DNA from: Eucommia ulmoides
Taxonomy: Eukaryota > Streptophyta > Magnoliopsida > Garryales > Eucommiaceae
DNA length: 64,000 bases
Direction of reading: 5' to 3'
NCBI GenBank assembly: GCA_016647705.1
Contig: CM028338.1
Span: 20,667,577-20,731,576, forward strand
In this document: piece by piece, positions 10,194-21,298 of the stretch
Numbering within the stretch: position 1 is the first letter of the stretch
Layout: each line of letters opens with the position of its first letter
The notes under the pieces: model-generated
What the model was told of the DNA's origin: nothing
Database searches by the model: none
What the model saw: only the letters and a program-made list of their open reading frames with translations
Program-made: the position numbers and the translations under genes

Positions 10194-11565
10194 CCCCTTA
10201 ATTTTTTATTTTTTTTTGCATGGAAGAGCACATATAGGAGAGAGAGCGCAGAGAGAGAGAGTAACTGCATAGAGAAATGAAAATGTGTGTATCAAATATT
10301 TTTTACACAATATACCCCTAAAGTTTGACTATTATTTCATTTTAAACATTTTGTTTTTGTTTTTTACCTTTTACTTTTTTTTTTTTTTTAAATAAATTGT
10401 TTTTTTAATTTTAATTTATTTAATTATTGTAATTTAAATTTAAAAGTGAGGTCAAATGGTCGATTGAATAAATCAAACGTTTAATTGGTTAAATCAGTTA
10501 GATAAAAAGTTCTGAAAACTAATCTAGTCGATCGACCGACTTGACAAATCAGTCGACTTTTGAAAATAGTGGGTTCAAATTGCACATTTTGATCTAACCT
10601 GTCAACCGAATGAGACATCCTGTCGACCAACCAATTGAATTTTTACTTGAATTCAATTGAAAATAATTTTTTTTTTATTTTTTTTACTTCAATTGAAAAA
10701 AGATAAATATTTTTTTTGCTTGTAGTCGTTCCCAAATCAAACACGAGTCACTGAAAATTTATATCGGTCAGCCCGCCGAGGAGCATGCTTGGCCAAACAA
10801 ATGGAACATCGAAATGGGGTGCCCAGACGATACATTTTCAAAAAATTCAATTATGAAAAAATTCAATTATGAAAATGAAGTAAAAATAATTTTGAAGTAG
10901 AAATCTATTATGAAAATGAATAATTTTTGAAAGTAAAGATATTTTTGAAGTAATAAATAATTTTTCATAGTCGATTTCTACTTAAAAAAATCTAGTATAA
11001 TAGCGTTGTGAACTTGGGGACCAAACCCCTTAATTTTATTTTATTTTTGCATGCAAGAGCACATATAGGAGAGAGAGAGAGTGCAGAGAGAGAGAGACTG
11101 CATTGAGAAATAAAAATGTGTGTATCAAATATTTTTTACACAATATACCCCTAAAGTTTGACTATTATTTCATTTTAAACAATTTGTTTTTTTGTTTTTT
11201 ACTTTTTACTATTTTTTTTAATTTCGTTTTTTTAAAAAAAAAAAATTTGTTTGTTAATTTTAATTTATTTGATTGTTGTAATTTAAATTTAAAAGTGAGG
11301 TTAAATGGTCGATCGAATAAATCAAACGTTTAACTGATTAAACCAGTGAGGTAAAAAGTTCTGAAAACTAATCCAGTTGGTCGACCGACTTGACAAATCA
11401 GTCGACCGTTGAAATTAGTGGGTTCAAATTGCACATCTTAATCTAACCTGTCAACCGAATGGGACATCCTGTCAATCAACCAATTGAATTTTTACTTGAA
11501 TTTAATTGAAAATAAAAAAAATATTTTTACTTCAATTAAAAAAAGATAAATATCTTTTTTGCTTT

Positions 11566-11604
11566 AAAAAATCTAGTATGATTTTTTATTATACTAGATT
11601 TTTT
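11566..11604. repeat. 14-bp stem hairpin at the foldback centre
   Basis: AAAAAATCTAGTAT (11566-11579) pairs exactly with its complement at 11591-11604, across an 11-base loop. It marks the junction of the spacer copy and the right arm. Confidence 0.8.
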
Positions 11605-12450
11605 GAAGTATAAATCTACTATGAAAAATTATTTATTACTTCAAAAATAGTTTTTGAAGTAGAAATCTACTATGAAAAATTATTTATTACTTCAAAGATA
11701 TTTTTACTTCAAAAAATTATTCATTTCCATATTAGATTTCTACTTCAAAATTATTTTTACTTCATTTTCATAATTGATTTTTTTGAAAATGTATCATCTG
11801 GGCACCCCATTTCGATGTCCTATTTGTTTAGCCAAACATGTTCCTTAGCGGGCTGACCGATATAAATTTTTAGTGACTCATGTTTGATTTGGGAACGAGT
11901 ACAAGCAAAAAAGATATTTATCTTTTTTCAATTGAAGTAATTTTTTTTTTTTTTTTTTTTAATTTTCAATTGAATTCAAATTAAAATTCAATTGGTTGGT
12001 CGACAGGATGTACCATTCGGTTGATAGGTTAGATCAAGACGTGCAATTTGAACCTACTATTTTCAACGGTCGACTGATTTGTCAAGTCGGTCGACCGACT
12101 GGATTAATTTTCATAACTTTTTACCTTACTGGTTTAACCAGTTAAACGTTTGACTTATTTGATCGACTATTTAACCTCACTTTTAAATTACAACAATCAA
12201 AGAAATTAAAATTAACAAACAATTTTTTATTTTTTTTTAAAAAAAAACGAAATTTTTTAAAAAAAAAAAAAAAGAGTAAAAAGTGAAAAACAAAAAAAAT
12301 TGTTTAAAATGAAATAATAGTCAAATTTTAGGGATATATTGTGTAAAAAATATTTGATACACACATTTTCATCTCTCTCTGCGCTCTCTCTCTCTCTATG
12401 TGCTCTCTCTCTCCTATATGTGCTCTTACATGTAAAAACATAAAAAAAAT

Positions 12451-12484
<34 letters not shown>

Positions 12485-12677
12485 TAAGGGGTTTGGTCCC
12501 GGCGTTCACACAATGCCGAGACCAAAAAAATTTGAAAAAAAAAATTGCAAACGGTGCCGGCATTTTGAATGCAGGGGCCAAAGTGCTCCCGCCCTTAGCA
12601 CCGCCAGGAAACTCGACCTTCGTAAATAAATTTGAAGTTGAGTGGTGGCTAGAATTATGTTTTAAAAAAATATTCAC

Positions 12678-13327
12678 GCAACCAATTTTTCTGAACCATG
12701 CAGGTGTTTTGTACGAAGAAACAACCCAAATGTAACGCGTGTCCAATGAGAGGAGAGTGCAGGGCATTATGCAAGTGCACTTGCAAGGTTAGTATTGTTT
12801 TTTTGGTTATCCTGCAGTCAGCCTAATGCATAAATGACAATCAGTTGCATGGTTAGAGGGAAAGTGACAACTCTTTCATGGGGATAATGGTGTTTTTTTT
12901 TTTTCCGACAAATGAGTCGAATGTTTAATTGACCCCTAGTATTTAGAAGATGATACTTTAGTCCTTCACATTTTATGTTTATTCCAAATTTGACTTTCTT
13001 AGGTCAACATTAATAGTCAACTTGAAAATAAAGGTATTTTGGTTATTTTATGTTAAAAAAAAGGTAATTTTGTCTTTTTACTATAACTAATTTAATGAGG
13101 TCGATTTGAATATTTGACTAAACATAAAAGGTAAAAAATGTATTTGCCTATCCTAAAACCCCACCTCCACGATTTCCCCACCGCACCCCCACCTCCTCCT
13201 TGCTCCGGCGACGCAAATCAGGCAACCACCACCGCAATCCCTACAGTTCCGATGATCTCGGCGGCCAAGGTGGTGCCCTTGTTGTATCCCGGATTTACGG
13301 AGTTGGTGTCTTTGTCATCTTCTCTCT
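12678..13327. other. Intergenic, no gene seen
   Basis: AT-rich DNA grading into a GC-richer stretch from about 13140 with several small ORFs. None shows a recognisable domain. The part from 13140 to 13327 may be further debris connected with the OST3-like fragment, but I could not match it. Confidence 0.4.
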
Positions 13328-13848
13328 CTAAATTGCAGTGAGGGTTACCTTTTTCTTGGAAATGATGGGTGGGTGTCGGAGCAGATCGACAGTGAGTTTG
13401 GTTTTGGATTCGATGATTCGGCCATGGATTCTGCTAGACGGGAGACATAGCTGGCGTCCATTTGTTGGGTGTCGGATTTGAGATCCTTGATGGTGGCGAG
13501 GCGGCGGATATGAGGGAGGAATTTGATGCCGAACATGGCGAAAAGGGACTGAGGTTATTTAAACTCGACGTCACAGAAGAAGAGGTTGGAGGAATCAGAT
13601 GGGTTGTTCTCGTTGTTGGCGATGAAGGAGGTGGCGAGGAGAGAGAATTCCAATTTGAGAGCCGGGAGTTGGAGATCGGGTTTGGACTGGAGGTGTTGGG
13701 AGTCGAAAAAGATGAGGAGAGAGAAAGTGCGGGGGGAGCCGGATGTGGAGGTGAGGATGCAGCGTAGGAGGTCATCGGTGAGGTGGATGACACCGGAAGG
13801 GGATTGGGATCGAACGGAACGCTCGATGAAAACGTAGTCCTTGTTCAT
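13328..13848 (-). pseudogene. OST3/OST6-type oligosaccharyltransferase subunit 3 pseudogene, N-terminal fragment
   Basis: The translation resembles the lumenal thioredoxin-like domain of plant dolichyl-diphosphooligosaccharide-protein glycosyltransferase subunit 3. Visible family blocks are SGVIHLTDDLLRCILTS, SKPDLQLPALKLEFSLLA, LFFCDVEFK, FLPHIR and SYVSRLAESMAE. A stop codon replaces the Glu expected after EFK (near 13554). A one-base frameshift follows AESMAE; the other frame then reads IESKTKL...HPPIISKKK, as expected of the family. The four membrane segments that should follow are absent and there is no signal peptide. The functional protein helps N-glycosylate nascent chains in the endoplasmic reticulum; this copy cannot. 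It may be a captured or retroposed fragment. Confidence 0.72.
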
Positions 13849-14175
13849 TTATCGCACTAAAGCAGTCTCGTTCTTTTATTGCCAAATGTTTATATGTGGA
13901 ACGCTCGAGGAAAACGTAGTCCTCGTTCATTTACAATTCTACGTCAAATATCCTCAAGAGCTCTTAGGGGTTATATGGGAAAGGTGAGTTGCCATTGATT
14001 CCTAAAGCGTGGCAGCTCATTTCGCTTATATATATGTTAATTACTTATGATTCTAGAGTTTAGGGCAAATTTTAATTACTTGTGATATTAGATTTTACGG
14101 CAAATTTTATTTTTGACCCTCAAGTTTGGCTAAATTTTAATGTTCTTTGTTAGTTAAGTTTGTTGCACATTTAAC
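13849..14175. other. Flank with a short duplication, no gene seen
   Basis: A segment of about 35 bases around AACGCTCGATGAAAACGTAG (13819-13852) is repeated at 13898-13932 with a few changes. The remaining DNA is AT-rich and ends in the target duplication of the MITE. Confidence 0.5.
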
Positions 14176-14799
14176 TAGGGATGGTAAAGGTTCATGTTTC
14201 AGGACGGTTTCACTAAAAATCAAAACAAAAACTGTTAGGTATATTACCAAACCCAAAATCAAACCGTAAAACATCGTTTTTTTAGAAGTCGGTTTTTAAA
14301 TTGAACCGTTTAATTTTATATGAAATGAAAATTACAAAATTGCAAGCCCGTTAAGTTATATATATATATATATATATATAAAATTTCTCCAGCAACGCAA
14401 ATTTGTAAAATTATAAATAAAAGTATAATTAAAATATAAAATGAATTTCAAACGAAATCAAAATTAAACCACAAAATCATATTGTTGTAATAAACATCCT
14501 CTACAACACAGTTCACATGTAACTAAAAAAGACGAAAATAAAAAATAGGTGTATATATATACACACACACTAGAGGTAAAAATATAAATAAATAAAAAAG
14601 GAGGATAATTTAAAAAAATAAATCTAAAATAATGGTTACGTGGTTCGATTTCATGATTATTATCCCAAAACCAAAACCACTTCGGTTTTTAATTACGAAA
14701 CTAAAACCGTAACCGAAACCATTTGGCCGGTTAAAAATCGAATCATTCAATTTGGTTTAATTCGGTTATCTGTCGATTTTGGTTCAATTGCTATCCCTA
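14176..14799. mobile_element. hAT-type MITE, 624 bp, with 8-bp target duplication
   Basis: The ends are inverted (TAGGGATGGTAAAGGTTC on the left; the right end, complemented, reads TAGGGATAGCAATTGAACC). Flanking direct repeats CATTTAAC lie at 14168-14175 and 14800-14807. An 8-bp duplication and TAGGG-type ends are standard for non-autonomous hAT elements. The interior is AT-rich, holds 'aaccg'-type subterminal motifs in both orientations and has no transposase. Confidence 0.9.
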
Positions 14800-14807
14800 C
14801 ATTTAAC

Positions 14808-15223
14808 CATGTATCTTTAGTTACGGTTTTAATTAGATTTTTTGTGCACTTTCAATCTTAAATTGGATAGAAAGAAGTTATGGACAAAGCACATGACTAA
14901 TATATATGGTAAATTTGTAAATTTTATCATTTCCTATCTTATTTATTTTTATTTTTATGCCTTGTCCTCTTGTTCTCTCTCTTTCTCCCCCTTTTCATTT
15001 CTTTTTTCCTTTTCATTTCTTCTTCCCAACAAAAACAACAATTTCAAATTGGGGGTTTCAGTGGTAGATCTTCTAGTTTGCTCTAAATTTTTAAAAAGTC
15101 CTCCGCCCAATTACCACTTTTGTTTCAGTCGTGTGCATTAAAAAAGGCAGAAAGATATTCAAACGTGCTTGCAAAGCCCAATACATGTGCCTGCAGCCAT
15201 ATTGACAAGAGCATCATTTCGAC
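14808..15223. other. AT-rich flank, no gene seen
   Basis: Pyrimidine-rich and AT-rich DNA between the MITE and the first ORF of the Ulp1-type transposon. It could be the 5' end of that transposon, but no terminal repeat was identified. Confidence 0.35.
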
Positions 15224-15469
15224 ATGAACGAATCATTCTACAAAAATCGCTCCGTTCACCTAAAACCTGAGAAAGCCTTGAAAAACTCTCAAAAACCTTC
15301 TTCTACATACCGAACCCTAGAATTCTACAGCAAAAAGTCATCTTCTTCAAACATGATCAAGAAAAGCACAATATCTAAGTCCTCCGACGATGAATCACAA
15401 CATGCTCCGAAAAGAGGTAAAATCGATTCATGCAATGAATCGATGGCGACTACATGTGTCGATTTTTGA
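15224..15469 (+). pseudogene. Small basic ORF, possible N-terminal exon of the Ulp1-type gene
   Basis: The 81-codon ORF is rich in Lys and Ser and has a nuclear-localisation-like stretch (HAPKRGKID). I do not recognise it as a family. Its place, orientation and composition suit the first exon of the transposon gene, but the link to the 16.6 kb block is inferred. Confidence 0.35.
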
Positions 15470-15649
15470 CTATTTCACTCTATTTGTGACTATTAGAATA
15501 TGAACAATATTTCGACACGTATTACAACCATTTTATGCTAAAATTAAAAAAACAAAAAACAAAAAACAAAAAAAAACACTTGGTTGCCTTTTTTTTAGCA
15601 TAATAGTAATTACATGTAAGTACTATATAACATGATCACTCTGTAGTTT

Positions 15650-16260
15650 GGTATACATGCATGTAAATATATGTTACATGTATCTAACATTACATGATTC
15701 ACTCAAAATAGTGTGTGACATTTGTTAGATGTACCTAACATTAAACGGCTCACTCAAACTTGTGTGCAATATTTGTTAGATGTAATAATGTTAAACGATT
15801 TCATCCTAAAATTTTCGATATATACATTGTTGTCTCAGTTTTTGGGAATAAACGTATGTGCATGTAACTAATATTAACGATTTGGTACTAAATTCGAGAG
15901 GTAATGGTGATTCTAGTTTTTTTTACACGAAAATAATTACGTGTAACTAATATTACATAGGTATCTTGTAGTTATACACATGCATTGTATTCTAAAATGT
16001 GCGTAACATAATTACATCTAATTTTCAGTTATGTATTGGAGACATGCAACTAAAATTTGAAAACATGAATACATTTAATAATAGGTGTCTAACATATTGA
16101 AGACATGTAATAAACAGTTTGCAAACATAGACACATTTAGTAACTATTTAGTAGGATGTATCTAATATATTGCAGTCATGTAGCCAAATTTGAAAACATC
16201 AATATATTTCATAGAATGTATCTAACATATTGCAAACATCAAATAAAAGAAAGTTATATT
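15650..16260. repeat. Degenerate minisatellite, first block
   Basis: Words such as ACATGTAACTAA, TTTGAAAACAT, ATGTATCTAACATATTG and GACATGTAAC recur with a spacing of roughly 60-65 bases, most clearly from 16020 to 16260. The same unit reappears at 17480-17578 and 24321-24790. Confidence 0.7.
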
Positions 16261-16634
16261 TGTCATTTATTTTCGAATTTTGGCATGTACATGATTCTCT
16301 CTAACTTTCACAAAAATGCAATATTTTCTTAATTTTTTCGAATAAAATTAGTAGATGCATGTAACTTGTATTAGAAAATACCTTGTACTTACACAAACAT
16401 CTATTTGTTACATTTTATTTGTTAATTCTAGTAGATTGGCTTATATTAACTCTATTATCTAGTAATTTATAGTTTGTACTAATAAAATTAACTTATTTGA
16501 CTCCATTAAATGAAGCAAAGACTTAGAAAATATTGTTGTGACATTATCACTACAAGAGAGGTTGAAACATAGTTGTCATTTCATATCGTTATTCAATCAA
16601 ACGATTGATCTATTGAGTGAGTTAGCTATGAAAA

Positions 16635-17440
16635 AAATACAAGGAGTACACCATTTTGGCACACATTTAGGGCTGTTCTGGACAAATATATAACATCAAA
16701 GCAATGTAAGAAGAAGGATCATCTAATTAGTGAAATAATATCTCGTTTCAATCCCTACAATAAGGCATTCAAAATTGGAGGCAAGTACATTAGATTAAAG
16801 GCATGTAACATACGATTATTTTTTTCCATCAAGTTTGGGATAGAAATCATGCATAGCAATTATGGCACAAGAGGGTCATCGCAATTTATGTAGAGGAACA
16901 ATCTGGAATATTTGAAAAAATTTACTATTCGAATGATAAAAGAACTTGCTAAAAGGGTCGTTAAGCGTGAGGCAATGACATAAATCACTGATCTAGTTTG
17001 ACTTCTATGCATGCATATATTTGCGACCTGTTTTTATGCAAATAAGGGACAATTGATTTCATATGGAATCTTAAGGCACGTCGAGGACATTGATAACATG
17101 ATTTTGTATGATTGGCCTGAGTTCGTCCACCAAAACCTAATGGCATATATTCAATCGGATTTCAATAATCCAGGAGTGGTCAAAGGATGTGTCATGGCTC
17201 TCCTTGTAAGTATATATATTCTAAAGTACTTGAATAGTTGACTTGTACTAGAAACATTATTGTATTATAACAAAAATACATTTTCATGCAAAAAAATACA
17301 GTATTGGTCGTGTGAGTATACGACCTTCCAAAAATCCATTACAAGAAGGACAAAGCAATTCCACGATTCACAAAGTGTAATCTAAAAAGTTTAAACAAGA
17401 AATTGAAGCATTTTAGATTGGCCAATGTCAACTTAAATCA
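16635..17440 (+). pseudogene. DUF1985/plant-mobile-domain-like region of the Ulp1-type transposon protein
   Basis: Blocks seen are STPFWHTFRAVLDKYI, IISRFNPYNKAFKIGGKYI, LLCMHIFATCFYANKG, GILRHVEDIDNMILYDWP and GVVKGCVMALL. The last set (V-E-D-L/I-D near Y-D-W, then GC-ALL) is a hallmark of plant transposon proteins that end in a Ulp1 peptidase. A likely 3' splice site lies before 17300, after which coding resumes (FQKSITRRTKQFPRF, then LKHFRLANVNLNQ). Stops are present at about 16891, 16981 and 16996, and frameshifts occur near 16830 and 17215. Confidence 0.65.
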
Positions 17441-17479
17441 GGTACTGGTTTGCTGTTATCTCATATTTGATTCATTCTA

Positions 17480-17578
17480 ACTAAACACATGAATACAATT
17501 AGTAGAATTTATCTAACATATTGGATACATGTAACTATAGTTTGAAAATATGAATAAATAATTAGAATATATATAACA
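17480..17578. repeat. Degenerate minisatellite, second block, left of LTR insertion
   Basis: The unit 'aacatattgga-acatgtaacta-agtttgaaaa' continues up to the 5-bp target duplication TAACA (17574-17578) and resumes after 24320. Confidence 0.75.
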
Positions 17579-18379
17579 TGTAGACATCGCATTTTGACTC
17601 GCCTGTTTTTGCAATTGTGTAAAAGTGTCGGGTCTATAGCGCAAATTCGGACAACTTTAAACTATGTTTAAATGAATAGATTCACACTTTAGATTCATAT
17701 ATTAATTTTTATTTAATGTTTTAATTTTTTTTTTGGCAATTTGAGTAAATTTCGCAAAGAAATAAAATTTCAGACTAAAATCAAAATTTTTAAAAGTTAA
17801 TTGGGGACTAAATTGATTAAACTGAAAGTGTATTTTTGTAGTATATCACTCTAAATATAGTCAATTTTGCTTCCCACCCCTTAATTTTAAGAAATTTCAC
17901 CAATTCCAAGTACTTTTCATTTTAGCTCAAAAACTCTATTTTTTCATCCGTTTTGTCAAATTGACGACCAAAAACATTTTATTTTCCGAAATTGAACTTT
18001 CCAATATTAATTTTCATAATTTAATTTTACTTTTTTCATTTCAATTTCAAGAAAAAAAAAGTCACATGTAATTGACAAAAAGTGTCTAAATTACAAAAAT
18101 CACTTACTGTGCATCTCTTGGGAATAAGATGTAGCATTGGATTCCAAAATTGGAGTGTCCTAAGCACCCTAGGAAGTTATCCAAGCGATTTCCCATAATA
18201 GCATGACTTGTAGAGGTCAAATCCCAAAGTCAACTCTCCATTATATTAAATAAGGGGGCTAAAATGTATAATTCACGAAATAGGGGTAGTCCCCCATCAA
18301 TTGATACTACCACAAGTTTTCAGGAGGCTTGCACACACCCCACGGCTCGCGCCTTGAGGTGTGTGCCAATTCCCACCCC

Positions 18380-18387
18380 TATAAATA
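18380..18387 (+). promoter_or_regulatory. TATA box of the long LTR
   Basis: TATAAATA lies within CCCCTATAAATAGGGG (18377-18392), itself a perfect palindrome, about 800 bases into the LTR. Transcription would be expected to start some 30 bases downstream, near 18415. Confidence 0.65.
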
Positions 18388-19002
18388 GGGGTGGCCTCCT
18401 TTCACTTTTCTTTGCTAATTCACCCGCTCTTGCTTGCATGCTCTCTCTACACACCAAAAGGATTTTCTTACTCTAGAAAAACTCTCTCAAAATATTAGAA
18501 AAAATTGTTTAGAAGTCTAAGAACATCTACAAAAAAGCGATCAAAAAAGACAAAAGAGAAAAGAAGAAGACTGGAGAAAAAGGAAAAAAGGAAAGGAAAA
18601 GAAGAACTACTTTCAATAGAAGCAAGGTAAGTTCTCAAAACTCCTTAACATTTTACATTTTTGTCAAAAAAAAGAAAAAAAAAAAAAAAAGAAACAAGGA
18701 CGGTCAAAACACGAAAAAAATACAAGCTATTCTCCGATAACGCAAAAATAAATTTACGTTCTTGCATTTACTTTTATTGTCATTTAATTACCCACTCTAT
18801 GCCTTTTCGCATTTTTACTTTTCTGTATTTAATTTACTACTCTGCACTTTTTCGCGTATTAAATTTTTCGTATTTTTTTTTCTTTTTTTAGTTGAGTCCT
18901 CTTGCTAAAAGGTTGAATAAAAGAAGATCCTCTATTCCTCATTTTATGTTCGCAGTTCTCTTCAGAAACATTTCACCTTTATAGCCATGGTTAGAACTAC
19001 AT

Positions 19003-19042
<40 letters not shown>

Positions 19043-20319
19043 GTTGAGTCCCTAGACTAACCCTATACATATTATACATATACTATTATATATACTAAGT
19101 CGAGTCCTTGGATTGGCATGACACATATATATTTATACTTATATATATTTCTTCTTCTTATTTTCTCTACATATCAAAAAATAAAAGAAAAAAAATATCA
19201 AAAAAAGAAAAACTGGAAAAAAGAAAAAGAAAAGTTTACTTAAACTAAATACTGTGAAGGGAGGATTCTATCTCTCTCTCTCTCTCTTGACATATATATA
19301 TATATATATATATATATTTCTTCTTTTCTTATTTTCTCTACATAAAAAAAATAAAAATAAATAAATAAATATAAAAAAAAAAATGAAAAAATAAAAAGAG
19401 AAAAGTTTACTTAACTAAATACCGTGAAGGGAGGAATTTCTATACCTCGTTTTTAGGTTTTTCATCTTGTGAGAAATTTTAAATGATGGTTAAGAAAAAA
19501 CCTTCTCCCAAATTTCTAATTAAGGTTATTATGACAAAAAATATATGAAAAAATTTATTTGTTCAAAATATGAAGAAACAAGTCTCTTTGTTTTCTCCCA
19601 AAACAAAATGAAACTTTCAAAAAAAATGTTCTTACTTTTTATTCCCTAAAAGTTCTTTCCATTAAACAAAGTTTTTGTTTTCTGAGAAATGTTTTCTTCA
19701 TCTAAGAAATCCCAATAACAATCATTCATAAAAAATTTCTTCGATGAAAATTATAATTTTTATTTCCCTTTTTTAAACTGAAAAAAATCTTAAGAAATAA
19801 TTTTTATTCTTTGAAAATTAAAAAAAAAATGTTTTCTTTATTTAAAAATTCTAGTTTTTTTTAATAAATGCGCTTTGATCTTAAAAAGACTAAATGTTTT
19901 TTTTTTCTCTCTTAAAAATATTTTTTTTTTCCCAAAAATGTCTTCTTCATAAGAAGACCATTTTTTTTTTTTTATCTTGAAAAAAAAGTTAAAATTTTTG
20001 TTTTCTTAAAAGGAAAATTTAATATATAGACATTAAGAGATATATAAATGAAAATATGAACCATCGACTACGATAATGAAGATTTTAGTTCTTGAAGATT
20101 TTTAGAAAATAGCCTTCTATTCTTTGACCTTTTTTTTTTTTCCATTATTTACATACAATGTCATTCTAAAAAAAATAACAAAATAGTGACGTGAATATTT
20201 ACGTATTTTATTTTTCTAATTTTTAATATTTTAATACATTTTAACATCGATTGTGTTATTATGAATGTTCACAATTTTCATCGTATTTTCACAAAAACAT
20301 CAAAGCGCACTGATATAAA

Positions 20320-20830
20320 TATTAAAAAAAAACACCAATGTGTATTTTCGCCAAGACACCAAACACACATTGAAACAACATCATATGAATATTCAGAAAG
20401 AACAAAAACAAAATCAACAAAAAACATTCACGTGAATTTTTTTTTCCACAAAATCAACAAAAACAAATTACATGAGCATTGACAAAATCTGAATGTGAAA
20501 CATAAAAATAATCAATTAAAAATTTATATAAACGTTCACGATCTGTAAATGCACACCAAATGTGTATTTTTATCAAAACACAAAAAACACATCGATATTA
20601 ACATTTACCAAAAACACATTGATATAAATATTCACAAAACACATGATGTGTATTTTCACCAAAATACCAAAAACACTCTAGAAATACATCATATGAATAT
20701 TTATAGATCAAAAACAAAATCAACGAAAAATCATTCACCTGATTAACAAAAACTCCATAAAAATCAACAAAAAAATTTACATGAACATTCTTAGATCTTA
20801 AATGTGAACACAAAAATGATAAACAAAAAA
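20320..20830. repeat. A-rich dispersed repeat in the long LTR
   Basis: A segment containing 'caccaaaacaccaaacacac', 'catcatatgaatatt' and 'aacaaaatcaacaaaaa' type words occurs twice (about 20320-20480 and 20570-20790). Short ORFs here reflect the lysine/threonine/histidine bias of A-rich DNA and are not genes. Confidence 0.6.
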
Positions 20831-21045
20831 TTTAGGTAACACATTCAGTGTGCTTTGAACATTTACATAGAAAAAAAAAAAAAAAAAAGCAATAAAAAAA
20901 ATCACATGAACATATATTGATGGCCTTTATCATTCCAGATCTGGAATGAACGGCAATGAATGACAACGAATGGCTCCGCTGCTGAGTCGGCACAGATTAG
21001 GGAATATGTTTATTCGATCAAGAACAACGTCATCTATTTCCTCCT

Positions 21046-21298
21046 CTACTCCGTTCCATTGTCGACCGTCCTGATGGAACTATTGTTCAGCGCTGGAGCA
21101 CGGAAGACAACGGTGTAGCTGCAAACACCAGATCCAGCCCAATTGGTAGTAAGATTTAGTGGATCGAAAAGAATGACTTGCTTCAACGTTAGAAAGAGGG
21201 CCATTGCGAGCGAAATCGGTATGAGCAAAACTGGTAATGGTAAAGGAAGTAAAGCAGATGATAAGTAATGCGCAAAATCGCCCTCGCTTCTTCTTCAC
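21046..21298 (-). pseudogene. Leucine-rich-repeat extensin (LRX) gene fragment inside the long LTR
   Basis: From ATG 21298 the frame gives a signal-peptide-like start (basic residues, then CALLIICFTSFTITSFAH). After a frameshift, ILFDPLNLTTNWAGSGVCSY and APALNNSSIRTV match the start of the LRX N-terminal domain (consensus D-P-x-N-x-T-x-N-W...VCSYTGVFCAPALDD). In LRX proteins the Cys in GVFCAP is conserved; here it reads VVFRAP. The region between signal peptide and this block is deleted, and the repeats and extensin tail are missing. A TATATATA run on the minus strand near 21445 may be the old promoter. LRX proteins act in the cell wall; this fragment is dead and probably captured. Confidence 0.68.

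Larger units (their letters stand above)
9986..12677. mobile_element. Large foldback (inverted-repeat) element with an extra internal copy
   Basis: The left arm (about 9986-10999) and right arm (about 11571-12677) are inverted copies. Outermost bases pair (AATATTTTTTTAAAACATAA on the left; its complement ends at 12677), and arms share the blocks ACGAAGGTCGAGT, TTTGGTCCCGGCGTT and ACAAATATTTTTTACAC-like sequence. The spacer (about 11000-11570) is a direct copy of left-arm bases about 10171-10720. No transposase is visible. No clear target duplication was found at the arm ends. It looks like a non-autonomous foldback or long-TIR element; the superfamily is undecided. Confidence 0.75.

Noticed and set aside
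13434..13837. Plus- and minus-strand ORFs overlapping the OST3-like fragment (for example 13462-13767)
   Set aside because: Shadow frames of the pseudogene; only the 13848-to-13345 minus frame matches a family.
20261..20813. Lys/His/Thr-rich short ORFs
   Set aside because: A-rich dispersed repeat in the long LTR; composition explains them.
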